A stretch of 64,000 bases of DNA from Salinispora fenicalii (GTDB taxonomy: Bacteria; Actinomycetota; Actinomycetes; Mycobacteriales; Micromonosporaceae): contig NZ_AZWQ01000010.1 in the NCBI RefSeq assembly GCF_000514815.1, positions 154,660-218,659 of the forward strand, read 5' to 3'. Below are positions 35,601 to 44,810 of the stretch, one piece after another. The position numbers and the translations under genes are program-made. Every line of letters begins with the position of its first letter. Position 1 is the first letter of the stretch. A model generated the notes under the pieces. That model worked only from the letters and a program-made list of their open reading frames with translations. It searched no databases and was not told the DNA's origin.

Positions 35601-36335
35601 TCGGACAAGCCGCTCACCGAGCACGCCCACGAGCGGTTGGCGACCATCGCCCAGCACACCGAGCTGGGTGCCGGCATGTACGTGGCGATGAAGGATCTGG
35701 AGATCCGGGGCGCCGGGAACCTGCTCGGCGGCGAGCAGTCCGGTCACATCGAGGGCGTTGGCTTCGACCTGTACGTGCGGATGGTCGGGGAGGCGGTGCA
35801 GGCCTTCAAGGGGGAGCGCCCGGAGGAGGAGCCGGAGATCAAGGTGGATCTGCCGGTGGATGCCCACCTGCCGCACGACTACGTCGGGGTGGAGCGGCTG
35901 CGCCTGGAGATGTACCGCAAGCTCGCCGAGGCCCGGGACGAGGAGCGGCTGCGCGCGGTGGTCGCCGAGCTGACCGACCGCTACGGCGAGCCGCCCGCTC
36001 CGGTGCAGAACCTGGTGGCGGTGGCCCGGTTCCGGCTGCTCGCCCGCCAGTACGGGCTCACCGACGTCAGCATGCAGGGTCGCAACATCCGGTACGGCCC
36101 GTTGCCGCTACCGGACTCCAAGCAGCTGCGGCTCAAGCGCTACCACCCGGACGCGGTCTACAAGCAGGCGCTGGAACAGGTCAGTGTGCCCCGGCCGAGT
36201 ACTCGGCGGGTCGGCGGCGAGCCCCTGCGCGACCAGGCGTTGCTGGAGTGGTGTGGGCAGCTCCTCGCCGACGTGCTCGGCCCGCCTCGGGAGCTGGCCG
36301 GTGCCGCCAACTCGACGGCGCAGGGCGGGCGGTGA
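32685..36335 (+). CDS. mfd: transcription-repair coupling factor
   Basis: ATP-dependent translocase that removes stalled RNA polymerase from lesions and recruits UvrA. 1216 aa. It has an N-terminal UvrB-like region, an RNAP-interaction domain (LRAGDHVVHEQHGIGRYVEL, about residue 525), Walker A GDVGYGKTEIA, the DEEQ box VIVDEEQRFG, helicase motifs IRGRVGRGRERAYTYF, and a C-terminal TRCF domain. A full-length Mfd. Downstream a SurA-like lipoprotein and mazG follow on the same strand. Confidence 0.97.
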   Translation: MLTGLFAAALADPALARARDLARSGAAQVDGLDLTAPPALRPFAVAAVAADEPVGGAGRPVLAITATTREADDLATALGSLIPADQVAVFPSWETLPHERLSPRSDTVGRRLAVLRRLAHPEATDAQGRSGPLRVVVAPIRSLLQPQLKGLGELEPVRLSGGDEADLEDVVRRLTDMAYARVDLVTKRGEFAVRGGILDVFPPTDEHPSRVEFWGDEVEEIRTFAVADQRTIEQVDQLWAPPCRELLLTPAVRKRAAVLAAEHPELAEILDQLAEGIPVEGMESLAPALIGADSMELLLDTMSAGTHVLLCDPERIRTRAHDLVRTSAEFLQASWAAAAVGGAAPIDLGAAAFRTLADVRVRARALGQPWWTISPFGLTESAPARQPWEDEPDEVDVTPDDAIAVTVAAQPAPLYHGETARVVDELKRWAGAGWSVALVFEGHGPAQRAVEVLHDAGLGARLVDEVTSAPAAGQVLVSRGSLIGGFVAEASRFVLLTGDDVTGGRGASTRDMRKLPSRRRNTIDPLELRAGDHVVHEQHGIGRYVELVQRTVNGASREYLVIEYAPSKRGQPGDRLFVPTDQLDQLSRYVGGEQPALHKMGGSDWQKSKARARKAVREIAAQLIQLYAARKASKGHSFGPDTPWQRELEDAFPWQETPDQLAAIEEVKRDMEQTVPMDRLICGDVGYGKTEIAVRAAFKAIQDGRQVAVLVPTTLLVQQHYNTFAERMSQFPVTIRQLSRFQTPKEAEQTLEMAGDGTADIVIGTHRLLQASARFRSLGLVIVDEEQRFGVEHKEHLKSVRASVDVLSMSATPIPRTLEMAITGIREMSTIATPPEERHPVLTAVGAYDERQVAAAIHRELLRDGQVFYLHNRVESIERAARRLRELVPEARVAVAHGQLGEEALERVMVGFWEKEFDVLVCTTIVESGIDIPNANTLIVERADLLGLAQLHQIRGRVGRGRERAYTYFLYPSDKPLTEHAHERLATIAQHTELGAGMYVAMKDLEIRGAGNLLGGEQSGHIEGVGFDLYVRMVGEAVQAFKGERPEEEPEIKVDLPVDAHLPHDYVGVERLRLEMYRKLAEARDEERLRAVVAELTDRYGEPPAPVQNLVAVARFRLLARQYGLTDVSMQGRNIRYGPLPLPDSKQLRLKRYHPDAVYKQALEQVSVPRPSTRRVGGEPLRDQALLEWCGQLLADVLGPPRELAGAANSTAQGGR

Positions 36336-36414
36336 GGTGGCGCAGCTCCAGCCGGCGGACGCGGGGCGTGGGGGGCGTCCGGTTCTGCGCCGCTGGCGTG
36401 AGAGAGTTGCCGTC

Positions 36415-37155
36415 ATGCGTGCTCGCCGTCTTGTCGCCGCCGTCAGCCTGGTGGTCGGCCTCGTCGCCCTCACCGGATGTCGTACCGAGCCGGGTGTCGC
36501 CGCGTACGTGGGTGACCAGCAGATCACCGAGAACACCGTGGACCGCCTCCTCGACGAGGTGCGGGCCAACCGCGCCGCGACGGAGGCCCCCGAGCTCGGT
36601 GGGCCGGCCCCGCAGCCGCCGTCCCGGTCCGAGGTCGTCAGCGCGTTGGTCCTCGGCACAGTGTGTGACCAGGTCTCCACTGACCGGGGCTACCAGCCGC
36701 AGGGGCGGGTGGAGCCGGTTGCGCTCGCCGGTCAGCTCGGTCTGCCCCCGGAGTCGGAGTATGTGCGGCAGCTGGCCGCTCTCTACACCTGCCTCTCCGG
36801 GCTGCCGGCGGGCGAGTCGGTCGCCCCGACCGAGCAGGAGCTCGCGGACGTGATCGCCGCTGGGCGGACGGCCGGAGTGATTCCTCCGGATACTCCGGAT
36901 GCTGTTGTCGCAGGTCAGCTCGACGGCCCCCAGCTGCGCAACGGGCTGGCGAGCCGCCGGGTGCTTGCTGAGGCTGCTGGGGAGTACGACGTCACGGTCA
37001 ACCCCCGCTACCGGCCGTTGGAGTTCCCGGTGCTGAACTTCTCGCAGGATGTCGCGGCGGTGAGTGTGCTCCTGGGCGAGCCTGGTTCGGACGCGGTCAC
37101 CGATGTCTCCAGCTCGGAGCCGTTGCCGCCGACCGGGGCGGACCAACCGGCCTGA
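36415..37155 (+). CDS. lipoprotein with SurA-N-like chaperone segment
   Basis: 246 aa. A lipoprotein signal ends at the LTGC lipobox near residue 22, followed by VAAYVGDQQITENTVDRLLDEV, the typical start of SurA/PrsA N-terminal chaperone domains. No parvulin-type PPIase domain is visible in the remaining length, so it may act as a chaperone only. ATG 36415 starts the signal peptide; longer in-frame reading overlaps mfd. The mazG start lies 3 nt after its stop, implying coupling. Confidence 0.78.
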   Translation: MRARRLVAAVSLVVGLVALTGCRTEPGVAAYVGDQQITENTVDRLLDEVRANRAATEAPELGGPAPQPPSRSEVVSALVLGTVCDQVSTDRGYQPQGRVEPVALAGQLGLPPESEYVRQLAALYTCLSGLPAGESVAPTEQELADVIAAGRTAGVIPPDTPDAVVAGQLDGPQLRNGLASRRVLAEAAGEYDVTVNPRYRPLEFPVLNFSQDVAAVSVLLGEPGSDAVTDVSSSEPLPPTGADQPA

Positions 37156-37157
37156 GC

Positions 37158-38144
37158 ATGGCGGCGCGGATCACACTGCTCGTCACCTCGCCGCGGCTGC
37201 CGGCCGGGCTGCTCACCGCAGCCGCGTGGGACGTCGTACGCCAGAATCCCGTGCTGGCCGGGGCGGAGAGCGAGTTGACGGTGGCGCTCCGGGTCGCGGG
37301 CGCCGAGGTCACCGTCGTGACCGGTCCGGCCACCCCGGCGTTGCTCGATGCGGCCACGGCCCGCGGTGGTGCGGTCTGGCTCGCCGGCCCGGCGGGTGAC
37401 GAGTCACTCGCTCGGGAACTGGGCCTTCGCCTGGCCCGGGAGCCGGGGCTGGCGGAGTTGGAGCTGCTGTACGGGTCGTGGGACCCGCCCGGCGCGCGGC
37501 TGCTCGACGCGGTGGCGGTGCTGGACCGGCTCGCCTCGCCCGGCGGTGACCCGTGGAAGCGGGCGCAGACCCACCGCAGCCTGGCCGGCTTCCTGCTGGA
37601 AGAGTGCTATGAGGCGTACGACGCGATCAGCGCCGGTGACACCGACGCGCTCCGCGAGGAGCTCGGGGACGTGCTGCTCCAGGTGGTGCTGCATGCCCGG
37701 CTCGCCGAGGAGCTGCCCGAGGGCGAGCGGTGGAGCGTGGACGACGTGGCCGGTGGTTTGGTCGACAAGATGGTGCGGCGCAATCCGCACGTCTTCGCCG
37801 AGGAGCAGGCCGGCACCCTTGCCCAGATCGAGGAGAACTGGGAGCGGATCAAGCGGGCGGAGAAGGCACGTGACTCGGTGCTGGACGGCATCGCCCTGAG
37901 CCAGCCAGCCCTCGCCCTGGCCGCCAAGATCATTGACCGGGTCGCCCGGGTGCGGCTCGCTGTCGCGCCCCCGCCGGCGCAGTCGCAGGTCGACCCGGAG
38001 GCTCGGCTCGGCGCCGAGCTGCTGGCGGCGGTGGCCGCCGCCCGTGCCGCCGGGCTGGATCCGGAGGCGGCCCTGCGCCGCGCCGCCCTCGCCCACGCCG
38101 AGGCCGTCCGCCGGGCGGAACGCGCCGGCAGCACGGGCAGCTGA
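37158..38144 (+). CDS. mazG: nucleoside triphosphate pyrophosphohydrolase MazG
   Basis: 328 aa. Hydrolyses (d)NTPs to monophosphates and PPi, a housecleaning function. The MazG core DPWKRAQTHRSLAGFLLEECYEAYDAI..REELGDVLLQVVLHARLAEE carries the EExxE...ExxD metal motif. An N-terminal region of about 120 residues of the YabN type is present but looks reduced, and a C-terminal Ala-rich helix follows. It is translationally coupled to the upstream lipoprotein. A strong terminator follows. Confidence 0.93.
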   Translation: MAARITLLVTSPRLPAGLLTAAAWDVVRQNPVLAGAESELTVALRVAGAEVTVVTGPATPALLDAATARGGAVWLAGPAGDESLARELGLRLAREPGLAELELLYGSWDPPGARLLDAVAVLDRLASPGGDPWKRAQTHRSLAGFLLEECYEAYDAISAGDTDALREELGDVLLQVVLHARLAEELPEGERWSVDDVAGGLVDKMVRRNPHVFAEEQAGTLAQIEENWERIKRAEKARDSVLDGIALSQPALALAAKIIDRVARVRLAVAPPPAQSQVDPEARLGAELLAAVAAARAAGLDPEAALRRAALAHAEAVRRAERAGSTGS

Positions 38145-38179
38145 GTTCCGCCCCGCCAGCTTTCGCGGCGGGACGGAAC
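38145..38179. terminator. terminator between convergent mazG and the beta-helix gene
   Basis: 13-nt arms (38145-38157 and 38167-38179) pair with one mismatch around a 9-nt loop, directly after the mazG stop. Confidence 0.7.
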
Positions 38180-38203
38180 CCTTGGTGACGTCGAGGCGAC
38201 GCG

Positions 38204-39592
38204 TTACCCCGAGCAGCCGGGGACGTTGACGCAGTTTTCCGGTCGGTTCTTGACGACCACGGTGCCGGTGGCGGTGTTCAGGTTGACGGTGCCACCCGGA
38301 AGGTTCAGGATGCCGCCGCCTTCGGTGACAGCGATGTTGCCAACGACCTTCGTGGTGAAGAGGGTGAGCCGGCCGAGGACACTGTTAAAGACGCCACCAC
38401 CCTGGTCGGCTTGGTTGCCGAGGACCTGTGTGCGCCGTAACACTGTCTGCCCCTCGTTGAGGAGCCCACCGCCGAGGGCGGTCGTGGAGTTCCCCTTGAT
38501 GGTGCTGTCCTCGATTACCGCATCGCTGTCGACGCCCATGCCTCCTTGGACGAACACACCACCGACGTTCTGGGCGGTGTTGTCGGTGACGCTGACGTGC
38601 CGCAGGGTCAGCTGTCCGCCCCCCTCCACCCCGACGCCGCCGATGGCGTCGGCGGTGTTCCTCGAGATTCGAGTGCCGACAACCTGGCTGGTGCCCAGGA
38701 AGACGGAGAAGCCACCCGACCTGATTGCTTGATTCCTGGAGATACTTCCACCGCTGACAGTGGCGTTGAGGGCGAAGAGGCCACCACCGATGATTCCGGT
38801 GTTCTTGTCCAACGTGGAGTCGGTGCTTTCCAGCCAGCCGAGGCTGGCGATGCCGCCGCCGACGTCGGTGGCGGTGTTGTGGCTGACGGTGGAGTGTCTG
38901 ACTCGGGTGGTGCCGAGGTTGGCGATGCCGCCGCCGCTGGTGCCTCCGCCGGAGATGTTGCGGGTGATGGTGCTGTGGGTGGTGGTCAACGCTCCACCAG
39001 CGTTGACGAGTATTCCGCCGCCGCCGTCGAGGAGGGTATGGCCGCCGGTGATCTTCAGCTTGGTGAGGGTGAGGTCGCCGCCGGTGGCAACGGTGAGGAT
39101 GCGGAACTGATCAGCGGCGGCGGCGCGTTCGATGGTGGTGTGTTTGCCGCCGTTGAGGGTGATGGGGGTGGTGATGGCGGGCAGGCCGGCGCCGTCGAGG
39201 TCGGCGGTGAGGAGGTAGGTGCAGTCTGTGGCGAGGTTGAGGGTGGCCCCGCCGCGGGCGTTGGCGAGGGATATCGCGGCGATCAGCGCGTCGGCGTCGC
39301 AGGGCACGGCGGTGCCCTTCGGCTTCTCTGCCTTGCGGTTGTCGGGGCTCTTGTCCCGGCCGTGGCGGTCGCCGGCAGTGGGCCTCGCGAGCTCATTGAT
39401 CATGGCGTGGGCGTGGGCGTGGGCGTGGGCGTGGGTGACGGCGCCAGTAGCCGGGCTGGCGGCGGCACCGATGGTGGTGGTGAGGGTCAGGCCGGTCATT
39501 CCGGCGAGCCCGGCGGTCCACCACCGTCGTCGGGACTCTGCCCGGTTTCGGGCCGGGGGCTCGGGTCTGTGGGTGTTGCGCTGATGCCTCAT
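38204..39592 (-). CDS. secreted right-handed beta-helix repeat protein with (HA)5 tract and a TTA codon
   Basis: 462 aa. A long twin-Arg-containing signal (RRRWWTAGLAGMTGLTLTTTIGA) is followed by THAHAHAHAHAM, a hydrophilic linker, then about 330 residues of parallel beta-helix repeats with GGGI/GGGL turns (DGGGGILVNAGG, SGGGIANLG, VGGGIASLG, EGGGILNLPGG), as in polymorphic-outer-membrane-protein-like and pectate-lyase-like folds. Likely extracellular; no catalytic motif found. Two Cys near the C-terminus (ENCVNVPGC) could form a disulfide. Leu385 is TTA (38438-38440), the bldA-type codon. An inverted repeat precedes the start. Confidence 0.85.
   Translation of the reverse strand: MRHQRNTHRPEPPARNRAESRRRWWTAGLAGMTGLTLTTTIGAAASPATGAVTHAHAHAHAHAMINELARPTAGDRHGRDKSPDNRKAEKPKGTAVPCDADALIAAISLANARGGATLNLATDCTYLLTADLDGAGLPAITTPITLNGGKHTTIERAAAADQFRILTVATGGDLTLTKLKITGGHTLLDGGGGILVNAGGALTTTHSTITRNISGGGTSGGGIANLGTTRVRHSTVSHNTATDVGGGIASLGWLESTDSTLDKNTGIIGGGLFALNATVSGGSISRNQAIRSGGFSVFLGTSQVVGTRISRNTADAIGGVGVEGGGQLTLRHVSVTDNTAQNVGGVFVQGGMGVDSDAVIEDSTIKGNSTTALGGGLLNEGQTVLRRTQVLGNQADQGGGVFNSVLGRLTLFTTKVVGNIAVTEGGGILNLPGGTVNLNTATGTVVVKNRPENCVNVPGCSG
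39404..39433 (-). repeat. hexanucleotide tract, five GGCGTG units, encoding (HA)5
   Basis: Five perfect GGCGTG units on the plus strand at 39404-39433 read as alternating His-Ala on the minus strand, immediately after the signal peptide. Unit gain or loss would keep the frame. Confidence 0.92.
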
Positions 39593-39622
39593 CGCGGTGT
39601 CGGTGTCCTTCCCCGGGAACAG

Positions 39623-39659
39623 CGAGGAACACCGCCAACCAGGCGGGTCATGTTCCTCG
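39623..39659. promoter_or_regulatory. inverted repeat in the leader of the beta-helix gene
   Basis: CGAGGAACA (39623-39631) and TGTTCCTCG (39651-39659) are perfect 9-bp arms; an inner CCGCC/GGCGG extends the structure. It begins 30 nt upstream of the ATG. Confidence 0.5.
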
Positions 39660-39749
39660 GCTACCAGATCGGCGGTAGCAGTCGCCCGTAGGCTAAGCCG
39701 ACATAAGGTGCCAGAAGGATATGAAGGCGAACATATGCCACAAATCGGT

Positions 39750-40448
39750 CTAAGGTGACGTTGGGCTCGCCGAACGGTCCACCACGTCGGCCCCCACCGG
39801 TAGCTCGAACATCGGCCCGTCCGTCGTCGCCCGGTAGCTGGTCATCGTCACGGTGACAGGTTCGCCGTCCAGGTGACCGGTGAAGCTGCCCAGCGCCCCT
39901 TCGGCAGTGACACAGGCGGTGAGGTCGCCGGCCGGCCGGCGCACCTCGACGCAGGTCGCCCGCCGTCCGGCCAGAGTGGTGTCATTGCTGGTGATGGTGG
40001 ACTCCGGGTCCAGCGCGGCGGCGGTCAGCAGCTCCAGCACCGCTGGCGGGGTGACCAGCCCCTGCCCCTCGGCGGCGGCGAAGACGGCCACTGCGGGCTT
40101 GGCCGGGTTAGCCGGCGGCGGTTCGATCGTGCAGGCCGTCCGCCCGTCGGTGGTCTCGCACCGCGTGGTCGCCTCCTCGGTGGCGGTCAGCCGGCCAGCC
40201 GTCCAGTGGTACGTGGCGCGGGCCGGCTCCTGGTCCTGCGCGATGGTCGCGCTCTGCCCGGGCGCGAGCTCATAGTCGGCTGTGTAGGTCCGGACCAGGG
40301 ATCCGTCCAGCCGGTTCGCAAGTTCGTTGATCAGATCGGCGTGGCTGATAGCCTGACCGGCCTCGTCGAAACTTTGACAACCCGTAACGGTGAGCGACGC
40401 GATGGCGGCAGCGGCGAGCAGGCGGCGCGGGGTCGAGATGGCGAACAT
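39750..40448 (-). CDS. putative lipoprotein, unknown function
   Basis: 232 aa. The signal peptide (STPRRLLAAAAIASLTVTGC) ends at a VTGC lipobox, and the mature part (SFDEAGQAISHADLINELANRLDGSL) continues into a mostly beta-strand-like domain with paired Cys (RCETTDGRTACTIE; RATCVEVRRPAGDLTACV). Not assigned to a family. ATG 40448 is chosen because it starts the signal peptide; an in-frame ATG lies at 40505. It is divergent from eno; the 243-nt gap holds nothing distinctive beyond the eno ribosome site. Confidence 0.75.
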   Translation of the reverse strand: MFAISTPRRLLAAAAIASLTVTGCQSFDEAGQAISHADLINELANRLDGSLVRTYTADYELAPGQSATIAQDQEPARATYHWTAGRLTATEEATTRCETTDGRTACTIEPPPANPAKPAVAVFAAAEGQGLVTPPAVLELLTAAALDPESTITSNDTTLAGRRATCVEVRRPAGDLTACVTAEGALGSFTGHLDGEPVTVTMTSYRATTDGPMFELPVGADVVDRSASPTSP

Positions 40449-40559
40449 GACGACCAGCCTCGCCGATTGGATTGAGTGCACGCAAACGTCGACGTCGGTT
40501 GACATCGGAGAATACGGGAATGTCGGGCGTGCCGTTCGATTGAGTTGGTCGTCCCTTGA

Positions 40560-41975
<1,416 letters not shown>

Positions 41976-42007
41976 CGGACGCGCAACCTTCGGGGGAGGG
42001 GCAGAGG

Positions 42008-42634
42008 ATGCAGCAGCGCCGCACGCCGGGCGGACAGCGTCCGGCCCGCCGGCCCGGTCAGGCCGGTCGGTCGGGCGGTGCCCGGCCGGTCCGTGCGGGC
42101 GGCGTCCGCGGCGAGTCGCGGGCGACCGCCAGCCGCGCCTCGGGCGCGGGCCGGGGCGCCGACGCAGCCCGTTCGGCGAACCGGCCCGGCGCTCGACGAT
42201 CGGCGCCCGGGGGTGCGGTGAAGCGGCTCTCCGCACCCCGCCCCCGACGGGGTACCGGGCGGGCGACCGTGCTGGTCGCGGTGCTGATCGCCCTCGCTCT
42301 CGGCTACACCTATCCGGTCCGGGTCTACCTTGACCAGCAGGCCGACATCGTCCGGATGGAGGCGGCGCAGGCGGCGCAGCGGGCGGAGATCGAGAGGCTT
42401 ACCGCCGAAGCCGCGAAGTGGCAGGACGCGAAGTACATCGAGGCAGAGGCCCGGGAACGCTTCTTCATGGGCCGCGAAGGCGAACAGCTGCTGATCGTGC
42501 TCCCCAACCCGCCGGGGGAGGCCGAGGCCGCGGGTCAGCCTGCCGGTCCGGATGGCCGGGCCGGGACCGACCGGTGGTACGACACACTGTGGTCGAGCGT
42601 GACGGCCGCGGACCAGGAACGGCCCGGCGAGTGA
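42008..42634 (+). CDS. septum formation initiator (FtsB/DivIC-like)
   Basis: 208 aa. A long basic, Gly/Arg-rich cytoplasmic N-terminus of about 90 residues precedes a single membrane helix (TVLVAVLIALALGYTYPV) and a short coiled coil (LDQQADIVRMEAAQAAQRAEIERLTAEAAKW), then the DivIC signature YIEAEARERFFMGREGEQLLIV. It belongs to the divisome complex with FtsL and FtsQ. A GGGGAGGGG ribosome site precedes the ATG. Position after eno is conserved in the phylum. Confidence 0.9.
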   Translation: MQQRRTPGGQRPARRPGQAGRSGGARPVRAGGVRGESRATASRASGAGRGADAARSANRPGARRSAPGGAVKRLSAPRPRRGTGRATVLVAVLIALALGYTYPVRVYLDQQADIVRMEAAQAAQRAEIERLTAEAAKWQDAKYIEAEARERFFMGREGEQLLIVLPNPPGEAEAAGQPAGPDGRAGTDRWYDTLWSSVTAADQERPGE

Positions 42635-42663
42635 GTGCCCGGCACTGAACCAGGAAGGACACC

Positions 42664-43221
42664 GTGACAGTCGTACCACCGCAGGAGCCGGCGGCATCCT
42701 CCGTACCCTTGCCGCGGCGCGAGCCGGCGACCCCGGCCGACCTGGCCGCGGTGGCGGGACAGCTCGGCCGCCCGCCCCGGGACACGCGGGCGGTGGCCCA
42801 CCGCTGTCCATGTGGCATGCCCGATGTGGTGGAGACGACACCGCGGCTCGCCGACGGCACGCCCTTCCCGACGCTCTTCTACCTGACCTGCCCCCGGGCG
42901 ACGGCGGCCTGTAGCCGGCTGGAGTCAGCCGGGCTGATGAAGGAGATGGCCGACCGGCTCGCGGAGGATCCGGAGTTGGCCGCGCGCTACCGCGCCGCGC
43001 ACGAGGACTACCTCCGGCGCCGGGAGGCGATCGGTCATGTGCCGGAGATCGCCGGAATCTCCGCCGGCGGGATGCCGGATCGGGTCAAGTGCCTGCACGT
43101 GCACCTCGGGCATGCGCTCGCAGCCGGTCCTGGCGTCAACCCGTTCGGAGACGAGGTGCTGAGGCTGATCGAACCGTGGTGGGCGGGGGGACCATGCGTG
43201 GCCGCGCCGGCGGACGAGTGA
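42664..43221 (+). CDS. DUF501 domain protein
   Basis: 185 aa, soluble. DUF501 features are present: VAHRCPCGMPDVVETTPRLADGTPFPTLFYLTCP near residue 40, then RYRAAHEDYLRRRE and MPDRVKCLHVHLGHALA with conserved Cys and His residues that may bind metal. Function unknown. It is 29 nt after the FtsB-like gene and 1 nt before argA, so it is part of the same operon. Confidence 0.92.
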   Translation: MTVVPPQEPAASSVPLPRREPATPADLAAVAGQLGRPPRDTRAVAHRCPCGMPDVVETTPRLADGTPFPTLFYLTCPRATAACSRLESAGLMKEMADRLAEDPELAARYRAAHEDYLRRREAIGHVPEIAGISAGGMPDRVKCLHVHLGHALAAGPGVNPFGDEVLRLIEPWWAGGPCVAAPADE

Positions 43222-43222
43222 G

Positions 43223-43735
43223 ATGACCGCTGCCGGCGGAGCCGTGGTCCGTCGGGCCCGGACGGCGGACGTTCGGGGGATCCGGCGGCTGATCGACACG
43301 TACACCGATGGCCGGCGGCTACTCAGCAAGGCGACAGTGACCCTGTACGAGCACGTGCAGGAGTTCCGGGTCGCGGTGACACCCACCGGGGACGTGGTCG
43401 GCTGTGGCGCCCTGCACGTCATGTGGGAGGACCTGGCGGAGATCCGGACCGTGGCGGTCGACCCGAGCTGTCGGGGTGGCGGGATCGGGCACCAGATCGT
43501 GGGCGGTCTGATCGACAGTGCCCGGGAGCTGGGCGTGGCGCGGATCTTCGTGCTCACCTTCGAGACCCGCTTCTTCGGTCAGTTCGGGTTCACCGAGATC
43601 GACGGGGCACCGGTGCCGCACCCGGTCTACGAACAGCTGCTGCGCTCGTACGATGAGGGTGTCGCGGAGTTTCTCGACCTGGAGCGGGTCAAGCCGAACA
43701 CGCTCGGCAACACCCGAATGCTGCTGCGGCTCTGA
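43223..43735 (+). CDS. argA: amino-acid N-acetyltransferase (short GNAT-type)
   Basis: 170-aa GNAT enzyme matching the short mycobacterial ArgA type that acetylates glutamate (or glutamine) at the first step of arginine synthesis. VVRRARTADVRGIRRLIDTY opens the fold; GALHVMWEDLAEIRTVAVDP and CRGGGIGHQIV form the acetyl-CoA site; FETRFFGQFGFTEID and VKPNTLGNTRMLL are family-typical. It lacks the kinase-like domain of E. coli ArgA. It begins 1 nt after DUF501. Confidence 0.85.
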   Translation: MTAAGGAVVRRARTADVRGIRRLIDTYTDGRRLLSKATVTLYEHVQEFRVAVTPTGDVVGCGALHVMWEDLAEIRTVAVDPSCRGGGIGHQIVGGLIDSARELGVARIFVLTFETRFFGQFGFTEIDGAPVPHPVYEQLLRSYDEGVAEFLDLERVKPNTLGNTRMLLRL

Positions 43736-43755
43736 GCGGGTCGTCCGGCCTGCCG

Positions 43756-43771
43756 TAGGGTTGCGGGCGTG
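43756..43771 (+). promoter_or_regulatory. leaderless -10 element of ppx
   Basis: TAGGGT at 43756-43761, then 7 nt, then GTG 43769. Confidence 0.4.
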
Positions 43772-44710
43772 ACAACGCGTGTGGCCGCCATCGACTGCGG
43801 AACCAACTCGATTCGCCTGTTGGTCGCCGATCTACCGGACCCGGGCGCCGGAGCGGGCGCGCCGCTGGTCGAGGTGAGCCGCCGATTGGAGACTGTTCGG
43901 CTGGGCCAGGGCGTTGACCGCACCGGTCGGTTGGCCCCGGAGGCGATCGAGCGGACCCGGGTGGCGCTGGCGGAGTACGCCGCTGAGATCGAGAAGCTGG
44001 GCGCCGATCGAGTCCGGATGTGTGCCACGTCGGCCTCCCGGGATGCGGAGAACGCCGCTGAATTCCGGGACATGGTGGTGCGGACGCTGGGGGTCGCCCC
44101 AGAGGTGGTGACCGGGGAGGAGGAGGCGCGACTCTCGTTCACCGGGGCAGTTCGTGGCCTGCCCGGCTCGACCCGGGAGCCGTACCTGGTGGTCGACATC
44201 GGCGGCGGTTCGACGGAGTTCGTCGTGGGCACCGGCACCGGTGGTGTGGCGGCGGCGATCTCGGTGGACATCGGTTGTGTCCGGATGACCGAGCGCCATC
44301 TGCATGGTGACCCGCCGGATCCCGCCGAGATCAGGGCTGCCGAGGTGGACATCGTTGCTGCCGTGGACCGGGCGCTCGATGCGGTGCCCGGTCGGGAGGC
44401 CGCCACGCTGGTCGGGCTCGCTGGCTCCGTCACCACGGTGGTCGCCATCGCCGAAGGGCTGACTGGGTACGACCCGCAGCGGATCCACCACGCCCGGGTG
44501 TCCTACCGGGCGGTGGCGGAGGTGACGGCTGACCTGTTGAGGGCGACCCGTGCGCAGCGGCTGGCGATCCCGGTGATGCATCCGGGCCGGGCTGATGTGA
44601 TCGCGGCGGGTGCCTTGGTGCTCCGCGTGATTATGGAGCGTGCGGGCAAGGACTTCGTGGTCGCCTCCGAGCACGACATTCTCGACGGTATCGGCTACAG
44701 CTTGCGGTAG
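43769..44710 (+). CDS. ppx: Ppx/GppA exopolyphosphatase family protein
   Basis: 313 aa. The ASKHA fold is shown by AAIDCGTNSIRLLVAD at the N-terminus, CATSASRDAENA, EEEARLSFTGA and VVDIGGGSTEFVVG. It releases phosphate from polyphosphate or hydrolyses pppGpp; the short form lacks the C-terminal HD domain, as in mycobacterial Ppx proteins. It has its own apparent promoter 33 nt after argA. Confidence 0.92.
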   Translation: MTTRVAAIDCGTNSIRLLVADLPDPGAGAGAPLVEVSRRLETVRLGQGVDRTGRLAPEAIERTRVALAEYAAEIEKLGADRVRMCATSASRDAENAAEFRDMVVRTLGVAPEVVTGEEEARLSFTGAVRGLPGSTREPYLVVDIGGGSTEFVVGTGTGGVAAAISVDIGCVRMTERHLHGDPPDPAEIRAAEVDIVAAVDRALDAVPGREAATLVGLAGSVTTVVAIAEGLTGYDPQRIHHARVSYRAVAEVTADLLRATRAQRLAIPVMHPGRADVIAAGALVLRVIMERAGKDFVVASEHDILDGIGYSLR

Positions 44711-44810
44711 AGGCGGAGCCCGACCGAGCCAGGCTCAATGTGGCCGAACTAGCTTGCTGTTTGAGTGGTTCGGATAGGGTCAGGTTGTCCCGAGGTCGGT
44801 TTTAGGCACC

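Noticed and set aside
34206..35876. 556-codon minus-strand open frame inside mfd
   Set aside because: It lies wholly within the conserved helicase region of mfd and its residue composition reflects the complement of that gene.
36415..37155. Full SurA/PrsA peptidyl-prolyl isomerase
   Set aside because: Only the N-terminal chaperone-like segment is recognisable; no parvulin domain can be seen in 246 residues.
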